Shown in pieces: positions 17,748 to 26,572 of a stretch of 64,000 bases of DNA. Numbering within the stretch: position 1 is the first letter of the stretch; each line of letters begins with the position of its first letter. The notes under the pieces are model-generated. The model saw only the letters and a list, made by a program, of their open reading frames with translations, had not been told where the DNA came from and ran no database searches. Made by a program: the position numbers and the translations under genes. The stretch is taken from NCBI RefSeq assembly GCF_000426285.1, contig NZ_AUFB01000015.1, forward strand, positions 1 to 64,000, read 5' to 3'. The DNA comes from Rhizobium leucaenae USDA 9039. Its GTDB lineage: Bacteria > Pseudomonadota > Alphaproteobacteria > Rhizobiales > Rhizobiaceae.

Positions 17748-18817
17748 CGCTGACCGTCGACATCCGCCACCGATTGGGCGCTTTCGTACTCGACGCAGCC
17801 TTCACGTCGGATGGCGGCGTCACCGCCCTGTTCGGCCGCTCCGGCTCCGGCAAGACGTCAATCATCCGCATCATCGCCGGCCTGATCCAGCCCGATTATG
17901 GCCACGTCAGCCTCGATGGCATGGTACTCGCGGACACCAACGCTCAGCTTTTCGTTCCGCGCCACCGCCGCCGTTTCGGCTATGTCTTCCAAGAGGCACG
18001 GCTCTTTCCGCATCTTTCCGTGCGGCAGAACCTGAACTACGGCCGCTGGTTCGCGCCGAAAAACAGCCATGGCGAAAGCTTTGATGGGGTTGTCGATCTC
18101 CTCGGCATCGAAGCGCTTCTCGATCGAAAGCCCGCAAAACTTTCCGGCGGCGAGAAACAGCGCGTCGCCATCGGCCGCGCCTTACTATCGTCACCGCGGC
18201 TGCTGCTGATGGACGAACCTCTGGCCGCGCTCGACGAGGCGCGCAAAGCCGAGATCCTGCCTTATCTCGAACGGCTCCGTGACGAGACGAAAGTGCCGAT
18301 CATTTATGTCAGCCATTCCATCGCCGAGGTGGCGCGCCTGGCCAACCGTGTCGTCGTGATGCGCGACGGCAAGGTGGAGGCAACGGGACCGGCGGTCGAG
18401 ATCTTCAGCCAGCTTTCCGGCCCGCAGCCGATCGACCGCCGCGAAGCCGGCGTTCTGCTCGAGGGCCATGTGGCACATATAGACCGTCAGCACCACCTGA
18501 CCATCGTAGCGCTGAAAGCGGCCAAGCTCTTTGTCCCCGGCGAAGTGGCGGGAGTTGGCAAAACCGTCCGCGTCCACATCCCCGCCCGCGACGTCATGCT
18601 GGCGACGGCGCGGCCCGAGGGTCTGAGCGCCCTCAATATTCTCGAAGGCCGGGTGGCTGCCATCGACACGGCGGCCGACGGTACTGTGGAAGTCAAGGTG
18701 GATTGCGACGGCGAAGGCGTGCTTGCCCGCATTACGCAGTTTTCGTCTGAACGGCTGGGTCTGCGGATCGGACTACCGATTCATGCGGTCATAAAGACCG
18801 TAGCGCTCGAATCCTAG
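17744..18817 (+). CDS. modC: molybdate ABC transporter, ATP-binding protein
   Basis: This ATPase powers molybdate import. The ABC domain has Walker [10 protein letters not shown] at 31-39, signature LSGGEKQR at 133-140, and Walker B LLLMDEP ending with D157 and E158, followed by YVSHS. A C-terminal MOP (TOBE) domain at about 290-352 binds molybdate and can give feedback control. Length 357 is standard. The gene ends 6 bases from the stop of the convergent ModE-type regulator. Confidence 0.95.
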   Translation: MTLTVDIRHRLGAFVLDAAFTSDGGVTALFGRSGSGKTSIIRIIAGLIQPDYGHVSLDGMVLADTNAQLFVPRHRRRFGYVFQEARLFPHLSVRQNLNYGRWFAPKNSHGESFDGVVDLLGIEALLDRKPAKLSGGEKQRVAIGRALLSSPRLLLMDEPLAALDEARKAEILPYLERLRDETKVPIIYVSHSIAEVARLANRVVVMRDGKVEATGPAVEIFSQLSGPQPIDRREAGVLLEGHVAHIDRQHHLTIVALKAAKLFVPGEVAGVGKTVRVHIPARDVMLATARPEGLSALNILEGRVAAIDTAADGTVEVKVDCDGEGVLARITQFSSERLGLRIGLPIHAVIKTVALES

Positions 18818-18823
18818 GACCGA

Positions 18824-19216
18824 TCACGACTCCGCCTGCGGTTCTGCAACCGCGTCGCCCGGGTTGCGATTGGCCTCAAGCCATTCGAGGTCGCTGGCAA
18901 TGGCTGCCCGGACAGAGTCCTCCATGCCGCGGAACCGCCGGAGCAATTCCTCCCCGAAGGGCGTCAATGCCGCGCCGCCGCCGTTCTGACCGCCGCGCTG
19001 GGATTCGACGACCGGTTCCTGGAACATATGGTTCAACTCGCTGATCAGCAGCCAGGCGCGGCGATAGGACATGTCCATGGCTCGGCCGGCGGCCGAGATC
19101 GAACCGGTTTCGCGAATATGCTCAAGGAGTTCCATCTTGCCGCGTCCAAGCCGGTCCTGCCCCGGGAAATTGATGCGGAGGATGGGTTTCAGGGGCTGTT
19201 GCAGAACTTTGGTCAT
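18824..19216 (-). CDS. ModE-type winged-helix regulator lacking the molybdate-binding domain
   Basis: This 130-residue protein is equivalent to the N-terminal DNA-binding domain of ModE. It has a LGRGKMELLEHIRETGSISAAGRAM helix-turn-helix (about residues 21-46), the SYRRAW recognition region, a wing with RGGQNGGGAALT, and a helix for dimerisation. The C-terminal MOP domains of full ModE are absent, so molybdate sensing would need another protein or be lost. It converges on modABC and probably acts at the operator at 16116-16139. Confidence 0.88.
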   Translation of the reverse strand: MTKVLQQPLKPILRINFPGQDRLGRGKMELLEHIRETGSISAAGRAMDMSYRRAWLLISELNHMFQEPVVESQRGGQNGGGAALTPFGEELLRRFRGMEDSVRAAIASDLEWLEANRNPGDAVAEPQAES

Positions 19217-19494
19217 GGCGTCGGAACGTTTCGGTCTGCTCTTGTCTATACGCGCCCCGGGCTCGCCTGTACATGGGAGGCGGGGAAGGTGGCGGCGGGG
19301 CAGGGTTTTACATCACCTAGCGTAACCTGATGCTCTCTGAGGGAGCCACGCGAACAATTCGCCCATATATGGTGCGAAAGAGACGGGAATTACCACAAAA
19401 GCTTGTCTTTACGTCCAATAGATGACAGGCAGCGTCTTGAAACCTTAACGCTTTGGTGCCTATCTTTAAGATGTGATCGACTCAGATCACCGAA
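19217..19494. other. intergenic, promoter region of rsfS
   Basis: This 278-base gap lies between the ModE-type regulator and rsfS, which are divergent. It must carry both promoters. No repeat, RNA or small open frame stands out. Confidence 0.4.
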
Positions 19495-19941
19495 GTGCAT
19501 GTTCTGTTACTGAAGGAAGGAAAAGCACTGACAACAGTACACGCCAAGGGAAGAACGCCTGTCGTTGTCCCGAAGAGCCCGGAACGTGGCGTTGATGCCG
19601 CTGCCCGCGCCCTGCAAGCCGTCCTCGTAAGCCTCGAGGACTCCAAGGCCGAAAATATCGTCACCATCAACATTGCTGGCAAGTCCGCGCTTGGAGACTA
19701 CATGGTCGTCGTCTCCGGACGCTCGAACCGGCATGTCCTGGCGATTGCCGACCATCTGATCACCGACCTCAAGGACGAAGGCCTGGGCACCGCCCGCGTC
19801 GAAGGCCTGGAAGGCGGCGACTGGGTGCTGATCGACACGGGTGACATCATCATTCACGTGTTCCGCCCCGAGATCCGCGAGTTCTACAACATCGAAAAGA
19901 TGTGGGCTGCGCCCGATCTTGAGGAAGGCACGCTGCACTAA
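19495..19941 (+). CDS. rsfS: ribosome silencing factor RsfS
   Basis: It binds protein L14 on the 50S subunit and blocks joining with 30S in starvation. The DUF143/Iojap core is clear: SLEDSKAENIVTINI, the GDYMVVVSGRSNRHV segment, RVEGLEGGDWVLIDTGDIIIHVF and REFYNIEKMW. The annotated GTG start at 19495 has no ribosome-binding site. An in-frame CTG at 19528 is preceded by AAGGAAGG at 7 bases and would start at LTTVHAKGRTPV, which looks like the true N-terminus. rlmH follows, the usual partner. Confidence 0.93.
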   Translation: MHVLLLKEGKALTTVHAKGRTPVVVPKSPERGVDAAARALQAVLVSLEDSKAENIVTINIAGKSALGDYMVVVSGRSNRHVLAIADHLITDLKDEGLGTARVEGLEGGDWVLIDTGDIIIHVFRPEIREFYNIEKMWAAPDLEEGTLH

Positions 19942-20056
19942 CCTGTTCCGGGCATGATTCCCGGTCCCGGTTATTAGTATCGAATCGCCGGACATGTTTG
20001 TCCGGCAACGATCTATATCTGTGCCGCCATAATGGCGGGTATGCTTGGGAGCGGGA

Positions 20057-20539
20057 ATGCGGATAGGTCTTTTTGCGGTGGGACGGTTGAAAACCGGCCC
20101 TGAAAAGGATCTTGCGGCCCGCTATCTCGACCGTTTCGCCAAGGCTGGTCCGGCAATCGGCCTCGAACTGACACGCATGACCGAAGTTGCCGAAAGCCGC
20201 GCATCCAACGGCGAGACGCGCAAGCGCGAAGAAGCGGTCCTGTTGCACAAAGCGCATCCGGACGGCGGCGTTCTCGTTCTGCTCGACGAGCGCGGCAAGG
20301 CGCTGGACAGTGAAGCCTTTGCTGCTTTGCTCGGCACATTCCGGGATCAGGGCAAGCGCGATCTCACAATTGCCATTGGCGGTGCCGACGGTCTCGACCC
20401 CTCGCTTTACGACAAGGCCGATGCCACCATCTGCCTCGGCAAGATGACCTGGCCGCACCAGCTTGTGCGCATTCTCATCGCCGAACAACTCTACCGCGCC
20501 GTCACGATCCTGTCCGGGCACCCCTACCATCGGGTTTGA
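20057..20539 (+). CDS. rlmH: 23S rRNA pseudouridine-1915 N3-methyltransferase RlmH
   Basis: It methylates pseudouridine 1915 in helix 69 of 23S rRNA using S-adenosylmethionine. This SPOUT-family protein has 160 residues, the usual length. It has a MRIGLFAVGRLK start, a LLDERGKALDSE segment, the IAIGGADGLD SAM-binding knot region and the ICLGKMTWPHQLVRILIAEQ tail with final HPYHR. The ATG at 20057 has a GGGAGCGGGA site directly upstream; a TTG at 20045 is inferior. Confidence 0.96.
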   Translation: MRIGLFAVGRLKTGPEKDLAARYLDRFAKAGPAIGLELTRMTEVAESRASNGETRKREEAVLLHKAHPDGGVLVLLDERGKALDSEAFAALLGTFRDQGKRDLTIAIGGADGLDPSLYDKADATICLGKMTWPHQLVRILIAEQLYRAVTILSGHPYHRV

Positions 20540-20720
20540 AGTCTATTGCCAGGAAGCGAAACGCTCGAAAACAGTTGGGCTTTCCGGTATTTTGCGTTAA
20601 CGGATCGCTCACACAGGCGTGTTTTGATTCCCGCCGCAAAATTGATGATGCTTCCTGGATAATCGCGGCAAATCGGTTTAATTTCACGCGATTTCAAAGG
20701 GGCTGAGCCCAAACGACTGG
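20540..20720. other. intergenic upstream of the envC-like gene
   Basis: This is a 181-base gap without a convincing open frame. It should hold the promoter of the envC-like gene and ctpA. Confidence 0.35.
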
Positions 20721-22202
20721 ATGAGAAAAACCCCGCCCACACTTTTCCGCTTGCTGCTGCCCTCCCTGGCAGTGTGCCTTGGCGTCGGTGTCTATCTGGA
20801 AAGTCCGTTTCAGTTCCGGGACATGGCTCAGGCTCAGGAAGATGGCGGCACCTCACCCGCGCAGCCCCCCGCGCAGACCAAGGACGGTCAGTCCGTCGTC
20901 ACATCGACCGCACCAACGGCGCAGCAGCCGGAACAAGCGCCTGATCCTGCCGCCGACCTTGCCCGGAAGCGCGATCAAACCCGCGCCGAGTTGCAGGAAT
21001 TGTCAAAGACGATCAGCCTTTCCTCCGACAAGACGAAAGCGCTGGAAGACAGCATCGCCTCGCTCGACAAGAGCACCGCCAGCCTACGCCAGGCGCTGAT
21101 CGACAGCGCCGCCCGCCGCAGGGATATGGACCGCAAGATTCAGCAGAGCGAGAAGACGCTGACCGATCTCGCGGTCAAGGAAGACAAGATCCGCAAATCC
21201 TTGCACGAGCGCCGGGCGCTGCTGGCCGAAGTTCTGGGCGCGCTGGAACGCATGGGCCGCAACCCGCCGCCGGCGCTGCTGGTAACGCCGGACGATGCGC
21301 TTGCTTCCGTGCGCAGCGCCATCCTGCTCGGCGCCGTCGTTCCTGGCATGCGCAAGGAGACGGATAAGCTCATCGCCGACCTTAACGATCTCACCAAGCT
21401 GCATGCCTCCACTGCGGCGGAAAAAGCCGACCTCACCGCCACCATGACCAATAGTCTGGAGGAGGAACGGCGCATGGATATGCTGATTGCCGAAAACGAC
21501 AAGCACAGCCATGAGAACGCCGCCGAACTGGATGCCGAGCGCAAGCGTTCCGAAGAATTGGCGGGACAGGCGACCAGTCTCGAGGGACTCGTCGCGTCGC
21601 TGGAAAGCCAGATCGGTTCGGTGCGCGACGCCGCTGCCGCAGCCCGGGCGGAAGAGGCCCGCCGCGAGCAGATGACCGATCAGCAGCGCGAGCAGGCAAG
21701 GGCATTGGCCGAAAACGGCGTGCCCGATAAAAACCGCATTACGCCCGCATATCCGTTTTCCGACCTCAAACAGAAATTGGAGCTGCCTGTGGCGGGTGAT
21801 ATTCTCCGCCAGTTCGGCGACGATGACGGTACGGGACATACGGCGATGGGTATGACCGTTGCAACCGGCGCCGACGCGCTCGTCACCGCTCCCGCCGACG
21901 GCACGGTCGTTTACGCCGGCGCGTTTCGCAGCTATGGCCAGATGGTTATTCTTGATACCGGCGACGGCTATCATATGGTCCTGTCGGGAATGGACGCGAT
22001 CAAGACGCGTCTCGGCAAATTTGTCTTCGCTGGCGAGCCGCTCGCTACGATGGGCCTAAAAAGAGTCGCGAGCGCGACTGCATTGGCGCTGGAAACGGAT
22101 CGGCCAACGCTCTACATTGAATTTCGAAAAGATGGGAAGCCGGTCGATTCTCGGCCTTGGTGGACCTCCAAAGACACTGGAAAGGCACGCAATGATACGT
22201 AG
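20721..22202 (+). CDS. EnvC-like murein hydrolase activator with degenerate LytM domain
   Basis: This 493-residue exported protein is expected to control amidases that split septal peptidoglycan. It has an N-terminal membrane or signal segment (about 8-28), a proline- and alanine-rich linker, long coiled coils (about 75-340), and a C-terminal M23/LytM domain (about 375-470) with GTVVYAGAFRSYGQMVIL. Zinc ligands of active M23 enzymes are largely missing: the usual H-x3-D site reads GHTAMGM and the HxH site reads YHMVL. It is therefore probably an activator and not a hydrolase. It overlaps ctpA by 11 bases, a pairing typical of alphaproteobacteria. Confidence 0.88.
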   Translation: MRKTPPTLFRLLLPSLAVCLGVGVYLESPFQFRDMAQAQEDGGTSPAQPPAQTKDGQSVVTSTAPTAQQPEQAPDPAADLARKRDQTRAELQELSKTISLSSDKTKALEDSIASLDKSTASLRQALIDSAARRRDMDRKIQQSEKTLTDLAVKEDKIRKSLHERRALLAEVLGALERMGRNPPPALLVTPDDALASVRSAILLGAVVPGMRKETDKLIADLNDLTKLHASTAAEKADLTATMTNSLEEERRMDMLIAENDKHSHENAAELDAERKRSEELAGQATSLEGLVASLESQIGSVRDAAAAARAEEARREQMTDQQREQARALAENGVPDKNRITPAYPFSDLKQKLELPVAGDILRQFGDDDGTGHTAMGMTVATGADALVTAPADGTVVYAGAFRSYGQMVILDTGDGYHMVLSGMDAIKTRLGKFVFAGEPLATMGLKRVASATALALETDRPTLYIEFRKDGKPVDSRPWWTSKDTGKARNDT

Positions 22203-23520
22203 GGCTTCTCTTGTTCTCGTTGGCGCATTGATGGGTGCGACCGCGATGAGCGTTATCTACACGGCGGTAGCGCCGGCGGAAGCCGCAGGCGCTTCCACGT
22301 ACAAGGAATTGTCGATTTTCGGCGATGTCTTTGAACGTGTGCGCGCGCAGTACGTAACGCCGCCCCAGGAAGACAAGCTCATCGAAGCCGCCATCAACGG
22401 CATGCTGTCCTCGCTGGATCCGCATTCGAGCTATATGAACGCCAAGGACGCCGACGACATGCGCACCCAGACCAAGGGTGAATTCGGCGGTCTCGGCATT
22501 GAAGTGACCATGGACAACGACCTGGTCAAGGTCATCACCCCGATCGACGACACGCCCGCCGCCAAGGCCGGTGTTCTCGCCGGCGACTATATCACCGCCA
22601 TCGACGGCCAGTCGGTCCGCGGCCTGAAGCTGGAAGACGCCGTCGAGAAGATGCGCGGCGCCGTCAAGACGCCGATCAAGCTGACGCTGTTGCGCAAGGG
22701 CGCCGATAAGCCGATCGAACTCACCATTATCCGTGACGTTATCGCCGTTGCCGCCGTCAAGTCGCGCGAAGAAGGCGGCGATGTTGGTTATCTCCGCATC
22801 ATCTCCTTCACCGAAAAGACCACGCCGGACCTGGAAGCCGCGATCGCCAAGATCAAGAAGGATATCCCGGCCGACAAGCTGAAGGGCTATGTCCTCGACC
22901 TGCGCCTCAATCCGGGCGGTCTGCTCGACCAGGCGATCAACGTTGCCGATGATGTGCTGGAGCGCGGCGAAGTCGTCTCGACCCGCGGCCGTAATCCGGA
23001 CGAAACCCGCCGCTTCAACGCCGGCCCGGGCGATCTGACCGACGGCAAGCCGATCATCGTGCTCATCAACGGCGGTTCGGCATCGGCATCGGAAATTGTT
23101 GCCGGCGCCCTGCAGGATCTGCGCCGCGCCACCGTTCTCGGCACCCAGTCCTTCGGCAAGGGCTCCGTACAGACGATCATCCCGCTTGGCGATGGCAACG
23201 GCGCGCTGCGTCTGACGACGGCGCTCTATTACACGCCGTCGGGCCGTTCGATCCAGGGCACCGGCATCACGCCTGACGTCAAGGTCGACGAGCCGCTGCC
23301 GGATGACTTGAAGGGCAAGCTGGTGACCGAAGGCGAATCCAGCCTGCCGGGCCACATCAAGGGCCAGAGCGAAACCGACCAGGGCTCCGGCTCGGCCGCC
23401 TATGTGCCGCCGGATCCGAAGGACGACGTCCAGCTCAACTATGCGCTCGACCTGTTGCGCGGCGCCAAGACCGATCCGGCCTTCCCGCCGAACCCGGAAA
23501 AGGCGGTTTCCGCCAAGTAA
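22192..23520 (+). CDS. ctpA: C-terminal processing peptidase, S41 family
   Basis: This periplasmic serine protease trims or degrades envelope proteins. It has a signal segment (about 1-32), a PDZ domain (about 95-185, GLGIEVTM with AGVLAGDYITAIDG) and the S41 catalytic domain. The Ser-Lys dyad is S298 in GGSASASE and K323 in SFGKGSVQ. The start at 22192 overlaps the end of the envC-like gene; the upstream in-frame ATG at 22117 lies inside it and is not preceded by a site. A terminator follows. Confidence 0.96.
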   Translation: MIRRASLVLVGALMGATAMSVIYTAVAPAEAAGASTYKELSIFGDVFERVRAQYVTPPQEDKLIEAAINGMLSSLDPHSSYMNAKDADDMRTQTKGEFGGLGIEVTMDNDLVKVITPIDDTPAAKAGVLAGDYITAIDGQSVRGLKLEDAVEKMRGAVKTPIKLTLLRKGADKPIELTIIRDVIAVAAVKSREEGGDVGYLRIISFTEKTTPDLEAAIAKIKKDIPADKLKGYVLDLRLNPGGLLDQAINVADDVLERGEVVSTRGRNPDETRRFNAGPGDLTDGKPIIVLINGGSASASEIVAGALQDLRRATVLGTQSFGKGSVQTIIPLGDGNGALRLTTALYYTPSGRSIQGTGITPDVKVDEPLPDDLKGKLVTEGESSLPGHIKGQSETDQGSGSAAYVPPDPKDDVQLNYALDLLRGAKTDPAFPPNPEKAVSAK

Positions 23521-23527
23521 GGAAACG

Positions 23528-23557
23528 GCGCCGGGCTGGAAACAGACCCGGCGCTTT
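23528..23557 (+). terminator. terminator after ctpA
   Basis: The stem GCGCCGGG/CCCGGCGC (23528-23535 and 23547-23554) has an 11-base loop followed by a short T run. Confidence 0.6.
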
Positions 23558-23714
23558 CATATCAGGGGCGAGGTGACTTATCTCATCTCGCTCCAAAATC
23601 CATTTTGAATCACGCTTGGGCGTTTTGAATTTGGAGCATCACGCTGCTTTAATGGCGACAGGAAAGCGGAATGCTCTGGGGCAGACAGTTTCCCGTTTGG
23701 GGTGGATACGGACT

Positions 23715-24905
23715 TTGGGAACGGATTTGCATGCACCGCTGGGCCAGAACCGCGGCTCTGGCCGCAAACGGCGGCGTCCGCCCTTCGGGCGCATCCTCGG
23801 CGGCTTATGCCTGATTGCGATCGCCAGTTTTTCCCTTTATTCGGCGCTGCTGCGTGACAATCTGCAGAAAACCCCTCCGGTCGAAACCGCAGAGAAGGCC
23901 TCATCATCACCAGCGCCTGCCAGTGACAAGCCGGCCATGGCCAATCAAACGACGGGCCTGACGCAGGTCGATCCGCAATCCGGCGCCGATACGCATCGCA
24001 TCGTCACCAGCGACGGCTCCGTCGTGACCATGTTCAGCCCGAATACGCGCGACGGCGACGGCCCGGTACTGATCAATGCCAATCAGGTCGGCCAGGACCC
24101 GCGCATGGCGGCAACGCCGAACAATGCCCTGCTGGAGGATTCGCCTTTCGGCAAGCTGCCTATCATCGCGCCGAGCGGATTGAGGCCGATGGATCAATAT
24201 GCGCGGCCCTGGTCCGGCGCCCGCGGCACGCGCGTCGCCATCGTCGTCAGCGGTCTCGGTCTCAGCCAAACCGGCACCCAGCGCGCCATCGAGAAACTGC
24301 CCGAGGAGATCACGCTCGCCTTTGCCGCCAGCGGCAACAGTCTGCAGCGCTGGATGCAGGAGGCGCGGCGTGGCGGCCACGAGATCCTGATCCAGGTGCC
24401 CTTCGAGCCCTTCGATTATCCCAGCAATAATCCCGGACCGGATACGCTTCTGACCTCGCAGCCCGCGGCCAAGAATATCGAGGACCTGCACAAGGCCATG
24501 GCCGAAATCACCAATTACACCGGCGTGATGAACTATCTCGGCGGACGGTTCCTGTCGAATGCCGACGCCATGGAGCCTGTCATGCGCGATATCGGCAAGC
24601 GCGGTCTGCTGTTTCTCGATGACGGCTCCTCGGCGCAGTCGAAATCCGGTACCGTCGCCAAGACGCTGGAGGTGCCGCATGCCTTTGCGGATATGCAGCT
24701 CGATGGAGAATTGCAGCAGGATGCGATTTTGAAGAAACTTGACGAGCTGGAGCGCATCGCCCGGCGCAATGGCTCGGCAATCGGCGTTGCGTCGGCTTTC
24801 GACGAGAGCGTCGACGCCATCAGCAAATGGAGCGAGGAGGCAGCCATGCGCGGCATCGAGATCGTCGCCGTCTCGGCCCTCGCCGACGACCCGAAACATC
24901 CCTGA
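23715..24905 (+). CDS. divergent polysaccharide deacetylase family protein
   Basis: This membrane-anchored protein of the DUF610 / divergent deacetylase group is related in fold to NodB-type deacetylases; its substrate is unknown. It has one membrane helix (about 25-45 from the TTG start), a variable linker, and a domain starting RVAIVVSGLGLS with ITLAFAAS, ILIQVPFEP, GVMNYLGGRF and LLFLDDGSS. The TTG at 23715, giving LGTDLHAPLGQNR, is chosen because that sequence looks like the family N-terminus; ATG 23652 is an alternative. It follows ctpA and precedes rppH on the same strand, a common rhizobial order. Confidence 0.87.
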   Translation: MGTDLHAPLGQNRGSGRKRRRPPFGRILGGLCLIAIASFSLYSALLRDNLQKTPPVETAEKASSSPAPASDKPAMANQTTGLTQVDPQSGADTHRIVTSDGSVVTMFSPNTRDGDGPVLINANQVGQDPRMAATPNNALLEDSPFGKLPIIAPSGLRPMDQYARPWSGARGTRVAIVVSGLGLSQTGTQRAIEKLPEEITLAFAASGNSLQRWMQEARRGGHEILIQVPFEPFDYPSNNPGPDTLLTSQPAAKNIEDLHKAMAEITNYTGVMNYLGGRFLSNADAMEPVMRDIGKRGLLFLDDGSSAQSKSGTVAKTLEVPHAFADMQLDGELQQDAILKKLDELERIARRNGSAIGVASAFDESVDAISKWSEEAAMRGIEIVAVSALADDPKHP

Positions 24906-24921
24906 GGCTTAGAGAACAACC

Positions 24922-25461
24922 ATGAGCAAGAGCCACTTCCCCGTCAGAGCTGAAGACCTGCCCTATCGCCCCTGCGTCGGCATCATGGTGCTCAACCGCG
25001 AAGGGCTGGTCTGGGCCGGCAAACGCATTCCGGACGGCAACTCCGAATATGACGGCTCGCCGCAGCTCTGGCAGATGCCGCAGGGCGGCATCGACGAGGG
25101 CGAAGACCCGCTGGAGGCAGCCTATCGCGAGCTCTACGAAGAGACCGGCATGAAGAGCGTGACGCTGCTCGCCGAAGCGAAGGACTGGATCAATTACGAT
25201 CTGCCGCCGCAGTTGATCGGCATCGGCCTCAGGGGAAAATTCCGCGGCCAGACCCAGCGCTGGTTTGCTTTCCGCTTCGACGGCGACGAGAGCGAAATCG
25301 CCATCAATCCGCCGCCGGGCGGCCATGAGCCGGAATTCGAGGCCTGGGATTGGAAGCCGATGGCCAATCTTCCTGGCCTGATCGTCGCCTTCAAACGCTC
25401 CGTCTACGAACAGGTCGTCGCCGAATTCGAACATTTGGCGGGTCTGGAGGCGGAAGATTGA
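24922..25461 (+). CDS. rppH: RNA pyrophosphohydrolase
   Basis: This Nudix hydrolase removes pyrophosphate from the 5' end of mRNA and so triggers decay; the family also cleaves dinucleoside polyphosphates. The complete Nudix box lies at 55-77 (G55, E61, R69, E70, E73, E74, G76). The N-terminal [11 protein letters not shown] and WQMPQGG segments are typical. Length 179 is usual. It starts 16 bases after the deacetylase stop. Confidence 0.95.
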   Translation: MSKSHFPVRAEDLPYRPCVGIMVLNREGLVWAGKRIPDGNSEYDGSPQLWQMPQGGIDEGEDPLEAAYRELYEETGMKSVTLLAEAKDWINYDLPPQLIGIGLRGKFRGQTQRWFAFRFDGDESEIAINPPPGGHEPEFEAWDWKPMANLPGLIVAFKRSVYEQVVAEFEHLAGLEAED

Positions 25462-25499
25462 GGGCGTCCCGGCCGCGTGAAAATGCGGCCGGAATCAAT

Positions 25500-25553
25500 A
25501 GAGCGGTTCAGCTTTTCACGGCATTCAGAACCGCTCTATCTCTTTGTTTTTTT
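25500..25553 (+). terminator. terminator after rppH
   Basis: The stem AGAGCGGTTC/GAACCGCTCT (25500-25509 and 25528-25537) is followed by a T-rich run ending TTTTTTT. A second GC-rich hairpin lies just upstream at about 25470-25492. Confidence 0.7.
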
Positions 25554-25562
25554 GCAATTCTA

Positions 25563-25663
25563 ATGCATGTCGCGCAAAAGTGTGCGGCGGTTTTGCGAAA
25601 ACGACATGCAAAAACACGAGCTAAAGCGTGGGAGCGAATCTGAAAGGTCGCGACGAGCTTTAG
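25563..25663 (+). repeat. RIME-type intergenic repeat, copy 2
   Basis: This is the second of three related elements of about 100 bases, in the same orientation as the copies at 10262-10364 and 56595-56700. It lies between the convergent rppH and bfr genes. Confidence 0.75.
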
Positions 25664-25668
25664 GCGAA

Positions 25669-26154
25669 TTATTCAGCAGAATCAGCGGAATCGGCGTTGA
25701 GTTGGCCGTATTTCGCTTCGCCGATCTTTTCGAGCAGGTCGATCTGTGTTTCCAGGAAGTCGATATGACCTTCCTCGTCTGCCAGCAATTCTTCGAACAG
25801 CTTCATCGAGACATAGTCGCCGGCATCATGACAAATGTCGCGCGACTTCTTGTAGGCGGTGCGGGCGTCATATTCGCCGGCGAGATCGGCCTCCAGCACT
25901 TCCTTGACATTCTGACCGATGCGCAGCGGCGCCAACGTCTGCAGGTTCGGATGTCCCTCAAGGAAGATGATCCGGGCGACAAGGCGATCGGCGTGGTGCA
26001 TCTCTTCGATGGATTCGGCGCGCTCCTTCTTGGCAAGCTTGGTATAGCCCCAATCTTCCAGAAGCCGGTAATGAACCCAATATTGATTGACTGCACCGAG
26101 TTCGAGAAATAGGGCCTCGTTAAGCCGCTCGATGACTTTTTTGTCGCCTTTCAA
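25669..26154 (-). CDS. bfr: bacterioferritin
   Basis: This iron-storage protein forms a 24-mer shell with haem between subunits. The four-helix ferritin fold shows the ferroxidase residues in [28 protein letters not shown], and [12 protein letters not shown]. The best start is TTG at 26154 with AGGAGAG 6 bases upstream, giving the family N-terminus [12 protein letters not shown] and 161 residues. The ATG at 26178 lacks a site. The start lies inside the end of bfd (35-base overlap), so translation of the two is probably coupled. Confidence 0.95.
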   Translation of the reverse strand: MKGDKKVIERLNEALFLELGAVNQYWVHYRLLEDWGYTKLAKKERAESIEEMHHADRLVARIIFLEGHPNLQTLAPLRIGQNVKEVLEADLAGEYDARTAYKKSRDICHDAGDYVSMKLFEELLADEEGHIDFLETQIDLLEKIGEAKYGQLNADSADSAE

Positions 26155-26431
26155 TGTCCGCTCTCCTGTTGTCTTCATGAAATTTTTTCAGGCGGGACAT
26201 GAAATCAAATATTTCCGCCTCAGTCGAGTGGCGGCGGGCATGATAGTCCTCGGTCGTCTGTATAATGATGTCGACGACATTCGGGAAACAGCCGCAGCAG
26301 CGGCCGCGCTTCGACATGGCGTGGTAGACCTTGGCGGGAACGATGAGCTGCCAACAATCCTGATCGAGGAGTTCGGTGATGACCTCGCGGATTTCCTTGT
26401 CGGTGATGTAATTACAACTGCAAACCAGCAT
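26120..26431 (-). CDS. bfd: bacterioferritin-associated ferredoxin
   Basis: This [2Fe-2S] protein docks on bacterioferritin and gives electrons that release stored iron. The cluster ligands are C4, C6, C45 and C48 (MLVCSC and RCCGCFP). The N-terminal 60 residues match the BFD domain; the charged C-terminal extension is longer than in E. coli and its sequence overlaps the bfr start. It is upstream of bfr on the same strand. A likely promoter is at 26471-26500. Confidence 0.92.
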   Translation of the reverse strand: MLVCSCNYITDKEIREVITELLDQDCWQLIVPAKVYHAMSKRGRCCGCFPNVVDIIIQTTEDYHARRHSTEAEIFDFMSRLKKFHEDNRRADIERRQKSHRAA

Positions 26432-26470
26432 TCTTCGCTCAGCCCGTCAAACATGACATCTGCTGTCTTG

Positions 26471-26500
26471 TTATCTGCGAAAGAAGACGATCTTTGTCAA
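26471..26500 (-). promoter_or_regulatory. predicted promoter of bfd-bfr
   Basis: On the minus strand TTGACA (26500-26495) is followed after 18 bases by AGATAA (26476-26471), 40 bases before the bfd start. Iron control by Irr or RirA is usual for this operon, but I see no operator I would defend. Confidence 0.5.
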
Positions 26501-26572
26501 GAAAAATCGATTCATTTTTCATCGGGCGAGGCGGATAGGGTCATTTCGACGTGAGACCTAACGTACTGCGCC

